Notes: generated from the letters alone by a model not told the origin. Positions 42,973 to 51,824 are shown, numbered from the stretch's first letter. The stretch: DNA of 64,000 nucleotides from Blastococcus_B deserti (GCF_042682525.1 NZ_JBHUHP010000015.1:62001-126000), one strand, 5' to 3'. Numbers and translations: made by a program.

Positions 42973-43125
42973 TCAGTTCCCCGGCGTATCGGCCGGCCCG
43001 TCCCCGAGTTCCTTGCCCTCGGCCGGCTCCTCCGGGTGCGGCGTGCGGCCGCCGGTCTCGTCGTCGCCCGGCGGATCGCCCTCGGCTCGTTCGGACGTGT
43101 GCGGCGTGCGGCCGGGCTCGGTCAT
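42973..43125 (-). CDS. small acidic protein with internal repeat, 50 aa
   Basis: ATG at 43125 has a strong GAGGAGGA site about six bases upstream. The protein begins MTEPGRTPHTSERAEGDPPG and continues DDETGGRTPHPEEPAEGKELG. GRTPH-(T/P)-(S/E)-E-(R/P)-A-E-G occurs twice, about 21 residues apart, showing an internal duplication. It is hydrophilic and acidic and probably disordered. The ribosome binding site makes translation likely. The function is unknown. Confidence 0.6.
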   Translation of the reverse strand: MTEPGRTPHTSERAEGDPPGDDETGGRTPHPEEPAEGKELGDGPADTPGN

Positions 43126-43191
43126 GGCGGTCCTCCTCGATCCGTCGGCTGCACGGCCCTGTGCCCGCCGGGCCCCACCGGAAACACCTGC

Positions 43192-44127
43192 TCAGCCGAC
43201 CGGTGTGGCCGCCGGGACCCGTGGCAGCAGCGCCCGGACGGCCGCGGCGTCGGGCAGCGCCCCGCGGGCCCCGGGCCCGGTCGTCGAGATGGCCGCGGCC
43301 GTCACGGCGAACCGCACCGCGGCGGGCAGGTCGGTACCGGCGGCCAGGGCGTGCGCGAGGGCCCCGCAGAAGCAGTCGCCGGCACCGGTGGTGTCCACGG
43401 CGGTGACCGGAGGCGGGGCCTGGAGCAGCGGGTGCTCCTCCGGGAGAACGACCAGGGCGCCGCGGGCGCCGAGCGTCACCACCACCGCGCACGGGGCCAC
43501 GACCCGGGCGAGCCGGACCAGTTCTGACGGCGTCCGCTCGCCCGGGCCGGCACCGGCCAGCTGCGCCAGTTCGTGCTCGTTGGGCACGAGGACGTCGACC
43601 CGGTCCCGGAGCGCGGCGGGCAGCGGCTGCGGGGGCGCGGGGGTGAGGACGACGGTGCCGGTCGCGGCCCGGGCGGCGGCGGTCACCGTCGCCATGGGCG
43701 TCTCGAGCTGGAGCAGCACGACCGCGGCTCGGCGGACGGACCCGACTCCGGCGTCCTCCGGCGTGAGCGCGGCGTTGGCTCCCGGGACCACCACGATGAG
43801 GTTCTCGCCGGTGCCGTCCTCCACGGGGATGGTCGCCGATCCGGTGGGGGCACCCGGGGTGCGGTGCACACGGCTCACGTCCACCCGCGACGCGGCGAGC
43901 GCGGCCAGCTGCCGGTGGCCGGCCGGGTCCTCGCCGACGCGGCCGACCATGTGGACGGCGCCGGCTCCCCGCTCGGCCAGCATCCCCGCGGCGGCGGCCT
44001 GGTTCGCGCCCTTGCCGCCCGGCGCCAGGACGGCGGACCGGCCGATGACGGTCTCCCCCCGGCCCGGCAGCCGCGCCACGGATACCAGCACGTCCTCGTT
44101 GAGACTGCCGACGACGGTGACGGACAC
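43192..44127 (-). CDS. rbsK: ribokinase (PfkB family)
   Basis: 311 residues from GTG at 44127 with GGAGG seven bases upstream. PfkB signatures are VVGSLNEDVLVSVARLPGRGETV, LAPGGKGANQAAAAGML and the C-terminal DTTGAGDCFCGALAHALAAG, with the catalytic Asp in GAGD. The sequence GKGANQA and the VPNEHEL block fit ribokinase better than other family members. It phosphorylates ribose (or a similar pentose or deoxyribose) at O5. No ribose transporter is adjacent. Confidence 0.9.
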   Translation of the reverse strand: MSVTVVGSLNEDVLVSVARLPGRGETVIGRSAVLAPGGKGANQAAAAGMLAERGAGAVHMVGRVGEDPAGHRQLAALAASRVDVSRVHRTPGAPTGSATIPVEDGTGENLIVVVPGANAALTPEDAGVGSVRRAAVVLLQLETPMATVTAAARAATGTVVLTPAPPQPLPAALRDRVDVLVPNEHELAQLAGAGPGERTPSELVRLARVVAPCAVVVTLGARGALVVLPEEHPLLQAPPPVTAVDTTGAGDCFCGALAHALAAGTDLPAAVRFAVTAAAISTTGPGARGALPDAAAVRALLPRVPAATPVG

Positions 44128-44226
44128 GGGGATACCTCCGGGACGGGAGTCCCAGCAGTACCAGACCCGCCGTTTCCGGTGCGCCCCGGTGCGGTACCGG
44201 AGCCCCTACACCGAGATGGGGGTGCC

Positions 44227-44568
44227 ATGGCCGGTAACGACGCCGACGTCCGCCGCGAGTTCGGGGAGGCGGTCAACATGACGGCCACCGAGCTGGAGAA
44301 GTGGCTGCAGACCGACGAGTCGCAGTCGGTCGGGCAGAAGAGCGGCGGCTCCGGCGAGTCCACCGGCCACGAGTCCGGACGCCGCATCGTCGAGCTCCTC
44401 CGCACGAAGCAGGTCGACCTCACCGACGACGACCTCGCGCACATGCGGAAGGTGCACGGCTACGTGCAGCGGCACCTGGCGCAGCGGCCGGCCACGGAGG
44501 ACGTCGAGACGTCCCGGTGGCGCTATTCCCTGATGAACTGGGGCCACGACCCGTTGAAGTCCAGTTGA
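44227..44568 (+). CDS. DUF3140 protein
   Basis: 113 residues from ATG at 44227. Family features are FGEAVNMTATELEKWLQTDES near the N-terminus, SGRRIVELLRTKQ, and LAHMRKVHGYVQRHLAQRP, followed by TSRWRYSLMNWGHDP. DUF3140 proteins are short and may bind nucleic acids, but no role is established. The stop codon overlaps the TTG start of the methyltransferase gene (TTGA), so it is the first gene of a coupled three-gene unit. Confidence 0.88.
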   Translation: MAGNDADVRREFGEAVNMTATELEKWLQTDESQSVGQKSGGSGESTGHESGRRIVELLRTKQVDLTDDDLAHMRKVHGYVQRHLAQRPATEDVETSRWRYSLMNWGHDPLKSS

Positions 44569-45425
44569 CAGGGGGACCGGTCGTCCGGCGCAACGACCTC
44601 GCGCAGTACGAGGAGCTGGCCGACCAGTGGTGGGAGGGCGCCGGTGGGTTCGCCATGCTGCACTGGCTGGCGGCCTCCCGCGCCGACCACATCCCGCCGG
44701 CCGTCCGTCCCGGTGCGCTGCTGGTCGACCTGGCGTGCGGCGGCGGTCTCATGGCGCCGCACGCCGCACGGCTCGGGTACCGGCACGTCGGGGTCGACCT
44801 CGGGCTGACCGGACTGCGGCTGGCCGCCGCTCACGGGGTGCTGCCGGTGCGCGGCTCGGTGCTCGCGGTACCCCTGGCCGACGGGTGCGCGGACGTCGTG
44901 GTCGCCGGGGAGATCCTCGAGCACGTCGACGACGACGTGGCGGTGCTGGCCGAGGCGGCGCGCCTCCTCCGGCCCGGCGGGACGCTGGTCATCGACGCGA
45001 TCGCCGCCACCTGGCTCGCCGACGTCATCGCCGTCCGGATCCTGGAGCGGGTGCCCGCGGGGCCACCGCCGGGGATCCACGACCCGGCGCTGTTCGTCGA
45101 CCGCCGGCGGCTGCTCGCCGCGGCTCCGGCGCTGGGCCTGGATCTGGAACTGGTCGGGTTGCGGCCCTCGGTGCGGGATATCGTGCAGTGGCGGCGCGGC
45201 CGCCGGGACGGGGTCAGGATGAAGCGGGTGCCGACCACGGCCGTGCTGTTCGCCGGATACGGGCGCAAACGGGTCGACGGCGGGGCGGGCACGCCCGACG
45301 TACCGTCGGGGCATGACGCCGAGCCCGCGCGCCCCGGAAGCGTCGTGAGGGAGTCCGCGCGGCCCCGCGGAGCCCCGGTCAGGCCCTCGTCCCGGCCGGT
45401 GCACCCGGGGAAGGAGCGCCCGTGA
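44565..45425 (+). CDS. class I SAM-dependent methyltransferase
   Basis: The start is most likely TTG at 44565, overlapping the DUF3140 stop as TTGA, giving 286 residues. Motif I is LLVDLACGGGLMAPHAARLGYRHVGVD. Later motifs include ADVVVAGEILEHVDDDVAVLAEAARLLRPGGTLVIDAIAATW, matching UbiG/UbiE-type small-molecule methyltransferases. The last 40 residues are Pro/Gly/Arg-rich and may be disordered. The stop overlaps the GTG of the type III polyketide synthase (GTGA). The product of that synthase is therefore the probable methyl acceptor. Confidence 0.85.
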   Translation: MTGGPVVRRNDLAQYEELADQWWEGAGGFAMLHWLAASRADHIPPAVRPGALLVDLACGGGLMAPHAARLGYRHVGVDLGLTGLRLAAAHGVLPVRGSVLAVPLADGCADVVVAGEILEHVDDDVAVLAEAARLLRPGGTLVIDAIAATWLADVIAVRILERVPAGPPPGIHDPALFVDRRRLLAAAPALGLDLELVGLRPSVRDIVQWRRGRRDGVRMKRVPTTAVLFAGYGRKRVDGGAGTPDVPSGHDAEPARPGSVVRESARPRGAPVRPSSRPVHPGKERP

Positions 45426-46450
45426 CGGCCGCGGTCGTGACCGGCGTGGCCTCGGCCCTCCCGGCGACGTTCGACCAGGAGGCCGTCTGGGAGGGCTTCT
45501 TCGCCCGCCACTACGAGGGCGTGCGCGCGGCCCGGCGGATCTTCGCCGGCGCGGGCGTCCGGCGCCGGCACGCGGTCGCCAGCCCGATGGACGAGGACCT
45601 CAGCCAGTGGGGCACCGGCGCGCGCATGGAGCGCTACGTCCAGGAGGCGCTGCCGCTGGGCAAGCAGGCCGTCGCCGGCGCCCTGGACGCGGCCGGGCTC
45701 GCGCCCGGGGACGTCGGGTTGTTCGCCGTGGCCACGTGCACCGGGTACGCCACTCCCGGCCTGGACATCCGGCTGGCCGGCGACCTGGGCATGCCCCCCG
45801 GACTCCAGCGGCTCCTCGTGGGGCACATGGGCTGCTACGCCGCGATCCCGGGGCTGGCCGCGGTGAGCGACTTCGTGACGGCGCGGTCCCGGCCGGCGGT
45901 GCTGCTCTGCTGCGAGCTGACCAGCCTGCACGTCCAGCCGGCGCAGCGCGACCTCGAGCAGGTGGTGGCACACGCGCTCTTCTCCGACGCGGCCGCCGCG
46001 GTGGTCCTGGAGCCGGGTGCACGGCGCGGACGGCGGCTGGCGGGGATCGTGGCGCGCACCGACACCTCGACCGCCGACCACATGACCTGGGACGTCACCG
46101 ACCTCGGCTTCCGCATGGGGCTGTCCCCCCGGGTGCCCGACGTGCTCTCCCGCCACGTCGGTGGCGTCGTCGAGGAGCTCCTGACCGAGGCAGGTCTCCG
46201 GACCGAGGACGTCGCCGGCTGGGCGGTGCACCCCGGCGGCCCGCGGATCCTCGACGTGGTCCGCGACGAGCTGGGCCTGACCGAGGACCAGCTGGCCGCC
46301 TCCCGGCGGGTGCTCGCCGAGCACGGGAACTGCTCGTCGGCGACGGTCCTGCTGGTGCTGGAGGAGATGGCCGAGGTGGCCGGGCCGGTCGTCGTCATGG
46401 CGTTCGGCCCCGGCCTCACCCTGTACGCGGCGTTGCTCCTCCCGGCGTGA
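45422..46450 (+). CDS. type III polyketide synthase
   Basis: 342 residues from GTG at 45422. The Cys-His-Asn triad is Cys138 (LLVGHMGCYAAIPGL), His270 (GWAVHPGGPRILD) and Asn303 (AEHGNCSSATVLLVLEEM). The ending FGPGLTLYAALL is the CHS-family GFGPG loop. Such enzymes condense malonyl-CoA onto an acyl-CoA starter to give pyrones, resorcinols or phloroglucinols. The coupled methyltransferase suggests a methylated product, possibly a quinone-like or phenolic lipid. Confidence 0.93.
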   Translation: MTAAVVTGVASALPATFDQEAVWEGFFARHYEGVRAARRIFAGAGVRRRHAVASPMDEDLSQWGTGARMERYVQEALPLGKQAVAGALDAAGLAPGDVGLFAVATCTGYATPGLDIRLAGDLGMPPGLQRLLVGHMGCYAAIPGLAAVSDFVTARSRPAVLLCCELTSLHVQPAQRDLEQVVAHALFSDAAAAVVLEPGARRGRRLAGIVARTDTSTADHMTWDVTDLGFRMGLSPRVPDVLSRHVGGVVEELLTEAGLRTEDVAGWAVHPGGPRILDVVRDELGLTEDQLAASRRVLAEHGNCSSATVLLVLEEMAEVAGPVVVMAFGPGLTLYAALLLPA

Positions 46451-46525
46451 GCGCATCGGTACCGGGCGCGGGGCGCAGGTCCTAGGCTCGCCGCTCCTGG
46501 TTCCGTCGGGGAGGAGGCCGGTCCC

Positions 46526-47179
46526 GTGCAGGCTGGTACCGCACCGGTCCGCGTCTTCCTGGTCGACGACCACGAGGTGGTCCGCCGTGGCGTCGCCGAG
46601 GTGCTCGAGGACGACCCCCACATCACGGTGGCCGGGGAGGCGGGATCGGTGGCCGAGGCGCTCGCGCGGGTGCCCGCCGTCCGTCCGGACGTGGTCGTCA
46701 TCGACATGCGGCTGCCCGACGGGGACGGGGCGGAGCTCTGCCGGGGCCTCCGTGACCGGGTGCCGGGAGTGCGGTGCCTGGTCCTGACCAGCTACTCCGA
46801 GCAGGAGGCGCTCGACGCGGCGGTCCGGTCGGGCGCCTCCGGTTTCCTGCTCAAGCAGGTCCGCGGGCCGGCCCTGGTCTCCGCCGTCCGCACCGTGGCC
46901 GGCGGCGGCACGCTGTTCGACGAGGTCGCCCCGGCGGGCCCCCGTCCCCGGGCGTCGTCCCCGGGCAGCGACCGGCTGGCCCTGCTCACCGACCAGGAGC
47001 GGACGGTCCTGCGGCTGATCGGTGAGGGGCTCACCAACCGCCAGATCGGTGCGCGGATGGGGCTGGCGGAGAAGACCGTGAAGAACTACACGAGCCACCT
47101 GCTCGCCAAGCTGGGCCTCGAGCGGCGCACCCAGGCGGCGATCCTCGCGACGGAACTGCGCGACCGCGCGGGAGGCTGA
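46526..47179 (+). CDS. NarL/DevR-type response regulator
   Basis: 217 residues from GTG at 46526. Receiver residues are Asp14-Asp15 (FLVDDHEVVRRG), phospho-acceptor Asp60 (VVVIDMRLPDGDG), the Thr/Ser switch (CLVLTSYS) and Lys110 (GFLLKQV). The LuxR-type helix-turn-helix is LTDQERTVLRLIGEGLTNRQIGARMGLAEKTVKNYTSHLLAKLGL. This is close to mycobacterial DevR/DosR, which switches on the dormancy regulon. It is convergent with a DevS-like kinase three bases away, its probable partner. Confidence 0.9.
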   Translation: MQAGTAPVRVFLVDDHEVVRRGVAEVLEDDPHITVAGEAGSVAEALARVPAVRPDVVVIDMRLPDGDGAELCRGLRDRVPGVRCLVLTSYSEQEALDAAVRSGASGFLLKQVRGPALVSAVRTVAGGGTLFDEVAPAGPRPRASSPGSDRLALLTDQERTVLRLIGEGLTNRQIGARMGLAEKTVKNYTSHLLAKLGLERRTQAAILATELRDRAGG

Positions 47180-47182
47180 CGG

Positions 47183-48940
47183 TCAGCCCGGCAGCGGGAC
47201 CGTCCAGCGGATCTCGGTGCCCGAGCCCGACGACGTGGTGGTCAGGTTCCCGCCCCGCCGCTCGGCCCGGTCGGCCAGGTTGGCCAGCCCGCTGCGCACC
47301 GTGACCGGTGGCAGACCGCAGCCGTCGTCGGTGACCACCACGCGAGCGGTGTCGGTGACGTCCACCGCCACCGTCACCCGCCGGGCGTGGGCGTGGCGGA
47401 CCACGTTGGTCACCAGCTCGCGGACGACGGCCACCAGGTCGAGGAGCAGGTCGGTGGGAAGGTCCTCCCGCTCGGTCCGGATCCGGAGGTCGGGCCGCAC
47501 CCCGTGGCCCTCGGTGACCGACCGCAGCACCTCGGCCAGCCGCCGCCGGACCGCCACCGCCGAGGCGTCCTCGGCCTCGTGCAGCTCGAAGATGGAGGTG
47601 CGGATCCGGGCGATCGTGCCGTGCAGGTCGTCGACGGTGCGCGAGAGCGCGCCGGCGACCTCGGGGCGCTCGTCCTCCAGGGAGCGGCCGAGCCGGTCGA
47701 GCGAGAGGGCCGTCGCGAAGATCCGCTGGACGACGTGGTCGTGCAGGTCGCGGGCGATGCGGTCCCGATCGGCCTGGACCTGCAGCCGGCGGGCCCGCTG
47801 CTGGGACCGGGCGAGCTCCAGCACCACCGTGGCGTGCGCGGCGAACGCAGACAGGAGGTCCAGCTCGTCGAGGTGGAACGACTCCCGCCCGGTCCTGCGC
47901 AGCGTGACGAGCAGGCCGCGGTTGGGCGGGGTGCCCACCGGTACCACCAGGGCCGGGCCGTAGCTGGCGGTCAGCTCGATCTCCACCGCCGAACCCCTGC
48001 CGACCACCGGCATGGTGCTGATGTCGTCGATCAGCCGGGCCACGCCGGCCTCCTGGGTGGCCCCGACGAAGGTGCCGCTCAGCGGCACCCGTACGCCCTC
48101 GACGTGCTCCGCGGCGTGGCCGACGGCGGCGACGATCGTCAGCGTCCCGGGGTCGTCGGGGGTGGGGGTGAGGATTCCGGCCACGTCGGCGTCGGTCAGG
48201 GCGCGCACCCGGGTCGAGACCGCCCGGAGGACCTCGTCGGGATCGGCGCCGGAGAGGAGGGCGGTGGCCATCTCCGTGGCCGCCTGCCCCCATCTCCGGC
48301 GGGCCTCCGTCCGCTCCGCGAGCCGGGCGTTCTCGATGGCCACCCCGGCGACGGCGGCCAGTGCCTGCACCAGCTCGGCGTCGGCGGGGGTGAAGGGGCC
48401 TCCGGTGCGCTTCTCGGTGAGGTAGAGGTTGCCGAACACCGTCCGACCCACCCGGACGGGCACACCGAGGAACGAGCGCATCGGCGGATGGCCCCGCGGG
48501 AAGCCGATGGAGGCCGGGTGCTGTGACAGGTCGTCGAGCCGCAGCACCGAGGGCTCGGCCACGAGCAGTCCGAGGATCCCGTGCCCCTCCGGCAGCCGGC
48601 CGATGCGTTCCCGGTCCTCCTCTCCCATGCCCTCGATGACGAAGCGGTCCAGCTGCCGTCCGTCGGGCGTCAGGATCCCGAGGGCCCCGTACCGCGCATC
48701 CACGTGCCGGACGGCGAACCGGACGATGTCGCGCAGCGTCGCCTCGAGCTGGCCGCCCGAGGTCACCGCCCGCAACGCCGCGGTCAGGACAGGGACGGCC
48801 CCGACATCTCCGGGGGCTGCTGGCGCCTCGGCACGAGGCGGTGGCGCGTCGGGCGGGGGCACGGCCCGACGGTAGGAGCCCCGGCCGGATCCGGGAACCG
48901 GTCCCGATCCGGAACCGGCACGGTCCTGCTCAGGCGCCAC
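47183..48940 (-). CDS. GAF-domain histidine kinase, DevS/DosT-like
   Basis: 585 residues from GTG at 48940, although the Pro/Ala-rich first 45 residues make a later start possible. GAF domain one (about 62-210) contains LDDLSQHPASIGFPRGHPPMRSFLGVPV. In mycobacterial DevS the proximal heme histidine lies in the equivalent xHPPM segment, so His151 is a candidate heme ligand. A second GAF follows (220-375). The dimerisation box RIARDLHDHVVQRIFATALSL holds phospho-His400, and the HATPase domain has ELVTNVVRHAHA and DDGCGLP. It probably senses oxygen or redox state for the convergent response regulator. Confidence 0.88.
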   Translation of the reverse strand: MAPEQDRAGSGSGPVPGSGRGSYRRAVPPPDAPPPRAEAPAAPGDVGAVPVLTAALRAVTSGGQLEATLRDIVRFAVRHVDARYGALGILTPDGRQLDRFVIEGMGEEDRERIGRLPEGHGILGLLVAEPSVLRLDDLSQHPASIGFPRGHPPMRSFLGVPVRVGRTVFGNLYLTEKRTGGPFTPADAELVQALAAVAGVAIENARLAERTEARRRWGQAATEMATALLSGADPDEVLRAVSTRVRALTDADVAGILTPTPDDPGTLTIVAAVGHAAEHVEGVRVPLSGTFVGATQEAGVARLIDDISTMPVVGRGSAVEIELTASYGPALVVPVGTPPNRGLLVTLRRTGRESFHLDELDLLSAFAAHATVVLELARSQQRARRLQVQADRDRIARDLHDHVVQRIFATALSLDRLGRSLEDERPEVAGALSRTVDDLHGTIARIRTSIFELHEAEDASAVAVRRRLAEVLRSVTEGHGVRPDLRIRTEREDLPTDLLLDLVAVVRELVTNVVRHAHARRVTVAVDVTDTARVVVTDDGCGLPPVTVRSGLANLADRAERRGGNLTTTSSGSGTEIRWTVPLPG

Positions 48941-49466
48941 GCGCCAGCCGACGTACGGGCGGACGGGGCACGGCCTGGCGCAGCAACGTCTTCCCGTGGG
49001 CCCCGACGACGACCAGGTCGGCCCCGCGGGTGGCCGCGGTCAGTGCCTCGAAGACCGGCCGGTCCAGCACCGCGGTACGGGTGCGCCCGTGCACCCCGGT
49101 CTCGGCGATCGCCCGGAGTACCTGCGCCTCGAGCCGGTCGTGCGCGGCGAGCTGCTCCCGGACGCGTACCCGTCCCGAGCCCTCGAGGGGATCTCCGGCG
49201 GGGTCGTCGAGCACCAGCACGGCGACGACCGTGGCATCCCGGCGTGCGGCCTCGCGGAGCGCCCAGACGAGTGAACCCTGCCCGGACGGGGAGGCCTCGA
49301 CCTCGACGATCAACCAGGGGTTCTGCCTGCGGGGCAACAACGGAGGTAGACGAAGTGGAGCCACGCCCTCGCCGGGACCCTCGCCGCCCCGCGGTGGCGG
49401 GACGGGGGAGCTCGGCTCCGTCTCCGGGGCGGGGTCTGGCTCCCTCGGGGAACGGATCTCGCTCAT
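48930..49466 (-). CDS. universal stress protein (UspA-like)
   Basis: 178 residues from ATG at 49466; the first 45 are a Pro/Glu-rich tail. The Usp fold follows: PWLIVEVEASPSGQGSLVWALREAARRDATVVAVLVLDD, later RGADLVVVGAHGKTLL at the position of the nucleotide-binding GxxG loop. Its stop overlaps the histidine kinase start by 11 bases, so both are co-translated. Universal stress proteins are typical DevR regulon members, which fits the neighbouring two-component genes. Confidence 0.82.
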   Translation of the reverse strand: MSEIRSPREPDPAPETEPSSPVPPPRGGEGPGEGVAPLRLPPLLPRRQNPWLIVEVEASPSGQGSLVWALREAARRDATVVAVLVLDDPAGDPLEGSGRVRVREQLAAHDRLEAQVLRAIAETGVHGRTRTAVLDRPVFEALTAATRGADLVVVGAHGKTLLRQAVPRPPVRRLARGA

Positions 49467-49659
49467 GGGGCCGATCGTGGTGGGGTGTCCAGCGGTCTCC
49501 TAGGGACCAAGGGCCCATGGGGGTGGCGAGACAGTGGGCCGGCGGCGTTCCGCCGACCCGTCCGTGCGTGTCTGCACGCACAGTGAGATCACCAGTTCTG
49601 GACGTAACCGGTTCGAAATGGGGAGTCACGCGGGGTGCCCGGCCGGGTGCGCAACCGAA

Positions 49660-50654
49660 CCGCTCCTGGGGGGACACTCGCATCGGCATCGTCGTCTCCC
49701 CGTGGCACGGCACCGACACCGAGGCGCTCCTGCGCAACGCCGACATCGCGATGTACGTGGCGAGGGAGCTCGAGCCGGGTGCGGTGGTCTTCCGGCCCGA
49801 GGAGCACGTGACGGCCCCGTCGCGGCTGACCGTGCTCGGCGACCTGCGTCGTGCCCTCGCGGGCGCGGACGAGCTGTTCCTGCAGTACCAGCCCAAGTAC
49901 ACCCTGGACGGCGAGCGGATCGAGGGCGCCGAGGCCCTGCTGCGCTGGCAGCACCCGACCGAGGGGCTGATCCCGCCCGGCGACTTCATCCCGGCCGCCG
50001 AGGGGACGGGGATCATCCTGCGGCTGACCGAGCGCGTGCTCGACATGGCCCTGCTGCAGATGCGCGCCTGGATCGACGCGGACCACGCCGTCCCGGTGGC
50101 GGTCAACCTCTCCACGCGCTGCCTGCTCGACACCGGGTTGCCCGAGATGGTGGAGCAGCTGCTCGCCGAGCACCGGGTGCCGGCGGACCTGCTGCCCTGG
50201 AGGTGACCGAGAGCGCGGTGATGGGCGACGCGACCCGCTGCATGGAGTTCCTGCAGCGCCTGCACACCCTCGGGGTCCGGCTCTCGATCGACGACTTCGG
50301 CACCGGCTACAGCTCCATGGCGCACCTGCGCCGCCTGCCGGTGGAGGAGCTGAAGATCGACCGGTCCTTCGTCCTGGGCATGACCACGACGCAGCAGGAC
50401 GCGGTCCTGGTGCGCACCGCGATCGACCTGGGCCACAACCTGGGCCTCACCGTCGTGGCGGAGGGTGTCGAGGGCACCGAGCACGTCACGGCGCTGCGGG
50501 CGCTGGGCTGCGACATCGCCCAGGGCTACTGGGCTGCGACATCGCCCAGGGCTACCACGACGCGCGGCCGATGCCCCCGGCCGGGCTGTCCGCGCTGCTG
50601 GACGAGGTCGGGACCATCAACGACGCCCAGGGATCGCCGACCGGCGCCTCCTGA
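49660..50654 (+). pseudogene. decayed GGDEF-EAL gene (truncated, frameshifted, duplicated)
   Basis: The remaining 5' part is the end of a GGDEF domain (DTRIGIVVSPWHGTDTEALLRNADIAMY), so the sensor and most of the cyclase are gone. The EAL domain follows: FLQYQPKYTLDGERIEGAEALLRWQHPTEG, up to EHRVPADLLPWR. There the frame breaks at about 50196-50202, one C being missing from a C run. It continues in another frame as LEVTESAVMGD, LSIDDFGTGYSSMAHL and LTVVAEGVEG. A 26-bp tandem duplication at 50503-50554 breaks it a second time before GYHDARPMPPAGLSALLDEV. Confidence 0.82.
50503..50554. repeat. perfect 26-bp tandem duplication inside the EAL pseudogene
   Basis: The 26 bases starting CTGGGCTGCGACATCGCCCA occur twice in perfect tandem (50503-50528 and 50529-50554). 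Deleting one copy restores the expected EAL-domain ending ALGCDIAQGYHDARPMP. The duplication is a recent mutation because both copies are identical. Confidence 0.92.
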
Positions 50655-50717
50655 CGCAGCAGCGGAAGCTGCGCGCCGCGGCGACCTCCGCTCGGCCGGG
50701 GGACGCCGCATGCGCGG

Positions 50718-51824
50718 TCACGGCCCCGCGGCGGTTCCCGCGCCGGGTGGCGGCTGCCAGCGACCGGTCGCGATGGGGAAGACCCATCGGCGGCCCGGCC
50801 ACTCGGACGCGCACCACAGCTCCTCGCCGGGGCGGGACCAGGCGAGGTCCTCGGGCCCGGGCGGCAGCACCCGCCGATGGCGCCGCCAGGACCCGGGTGC
50901 ACCGACGTAGAGGTCCCCGGCCACCCCCTCGCCCGCGCTCGCCGTGACGAACCACGTGGACCCGTGCACGGCCGCGCCCTGCATCCGGTCGGGCTGGCCG
51001 TCGTGGACCTCGAGCGGCGGAGCGACGCCGTTCCCCCTGGCCACCGGCAGACCCGTGCCGGGGTCGAGGGGATAGCGGGCCAGGCGGGGATTCCCGCCCT
51101 TGCGGCGGTACTCGCCGACGACGAGGTTGGGGCGGCCCGCCACCTCGCCGATGGACAGGAACGAGTGGCGCAACCGGCGCAGGCCCGAGCGCAGCGGCAC
51201 CCGCAGGGCCATGGACTGGGGCAGCACGTAGTCGTGCCCGCGGACGCCGCCGGTCGGCCGGGCCCGCCGGAGCAGGCGGATCGCTCCCCACCGGCCGGGG
51301 GAGGGCCGCTCGGCACGCAGGACGTCCCGGAGGCGGAAGAGGCGCACCCCGAACAGGGTGTCGGCGACGTAGAGCAGGTCGTCGCGGACGGCGATGCCCC
51401 CGGCGTGCACCGGGACGGTGCGCATGCCGAGGAGGGCCAGCGGGCGGCGCGGCGAGACCAGCAGCACGTGCCGGTACCGGGGGCCGTCCGGGTGCCTCCG
51501 GTCGACGACGGAGATGCGCGCGCCCGGTGTGCGGACGAACCGCCGGCGGCGGGCGTACCAGCTGACGAGGAGGACGTCGCCCGACCGGATGCTCGCCACG
51601 CCCTGGGGCCACCACGCCGGATCGGTCCGATCGGCCGCGTCCCAGGTGAAGCCGTCGCCTGCCGCCTCGCCCGGTACCCGGCACTCCTCGGCGCTCCGGT
51701 CGAGGTCGGCGAGGACGCCCTCGAGGCCGACCCGTCGCAGTCGTGCCGCCAGCCGCACGACGGCGTGGTCCCGGGGCCGCGTCGGGGCCAGCGCGTACGG
51801 GGTCCAGACACCCACGGCGGGCAT
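50718..51824 (-). CDS. hypothetical protein, 368 aa, possibly beta-propeller-like
   Basis: ATG at 51824 (or GTG at 51815, better spaced from AGGAG) opens a protein with no signal peptide or helices. It is rich in short strands ending with Trp, Tyr or Arg, such as VASIRSGDVLLVSWYARRRR, RHVLLVSPRRPLALLGMRTV, GGIAVRDDLLYVADTLFGVRLF, MQGAAVHGSTWFVTASAG and GELWCASEWPGRRWVFP-like strands. This repeated pattern suggests a beta-propeller or similar all-beta fold that monitors or binds a ligand. No catalytic motif is seen, and I do not recognise the family. It is divergent from the GtrA gene. Confidence 0.7.
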   Translation of the reverse strand: MPAVGVWTPYALAPTRPRDHAVVRLAARLRRVGLEGVLADLDRSAEECRVPGEAAGDGFTWDAADRTDPAWWPQGVASIRSGDVLLVSWYARRRRFVRTPGARISVVDRRHPDGPRYRHVLLVSPRRPLALLGMRTVPVHAGGIAVRDDLLYVADTLFGVRLFRLRDVLRAERPSPGRWGAIRLLRRARPTGGVRGHDYVLPQSMALRVPLRSGLRRLRHSFLSIGEVAGRPNLVVGEYRRKGGNPRLARYPLDPGTGLPVARGNGVAPPLEVHDGQPDRMQGAAVHGSTWFVTASAGEGVAGDLYVGAPGSWRRHRRVLPPGPEDLAWSRPGEELWCASEWPGRRWVFPIATGRWQPPPGAGTAAGP

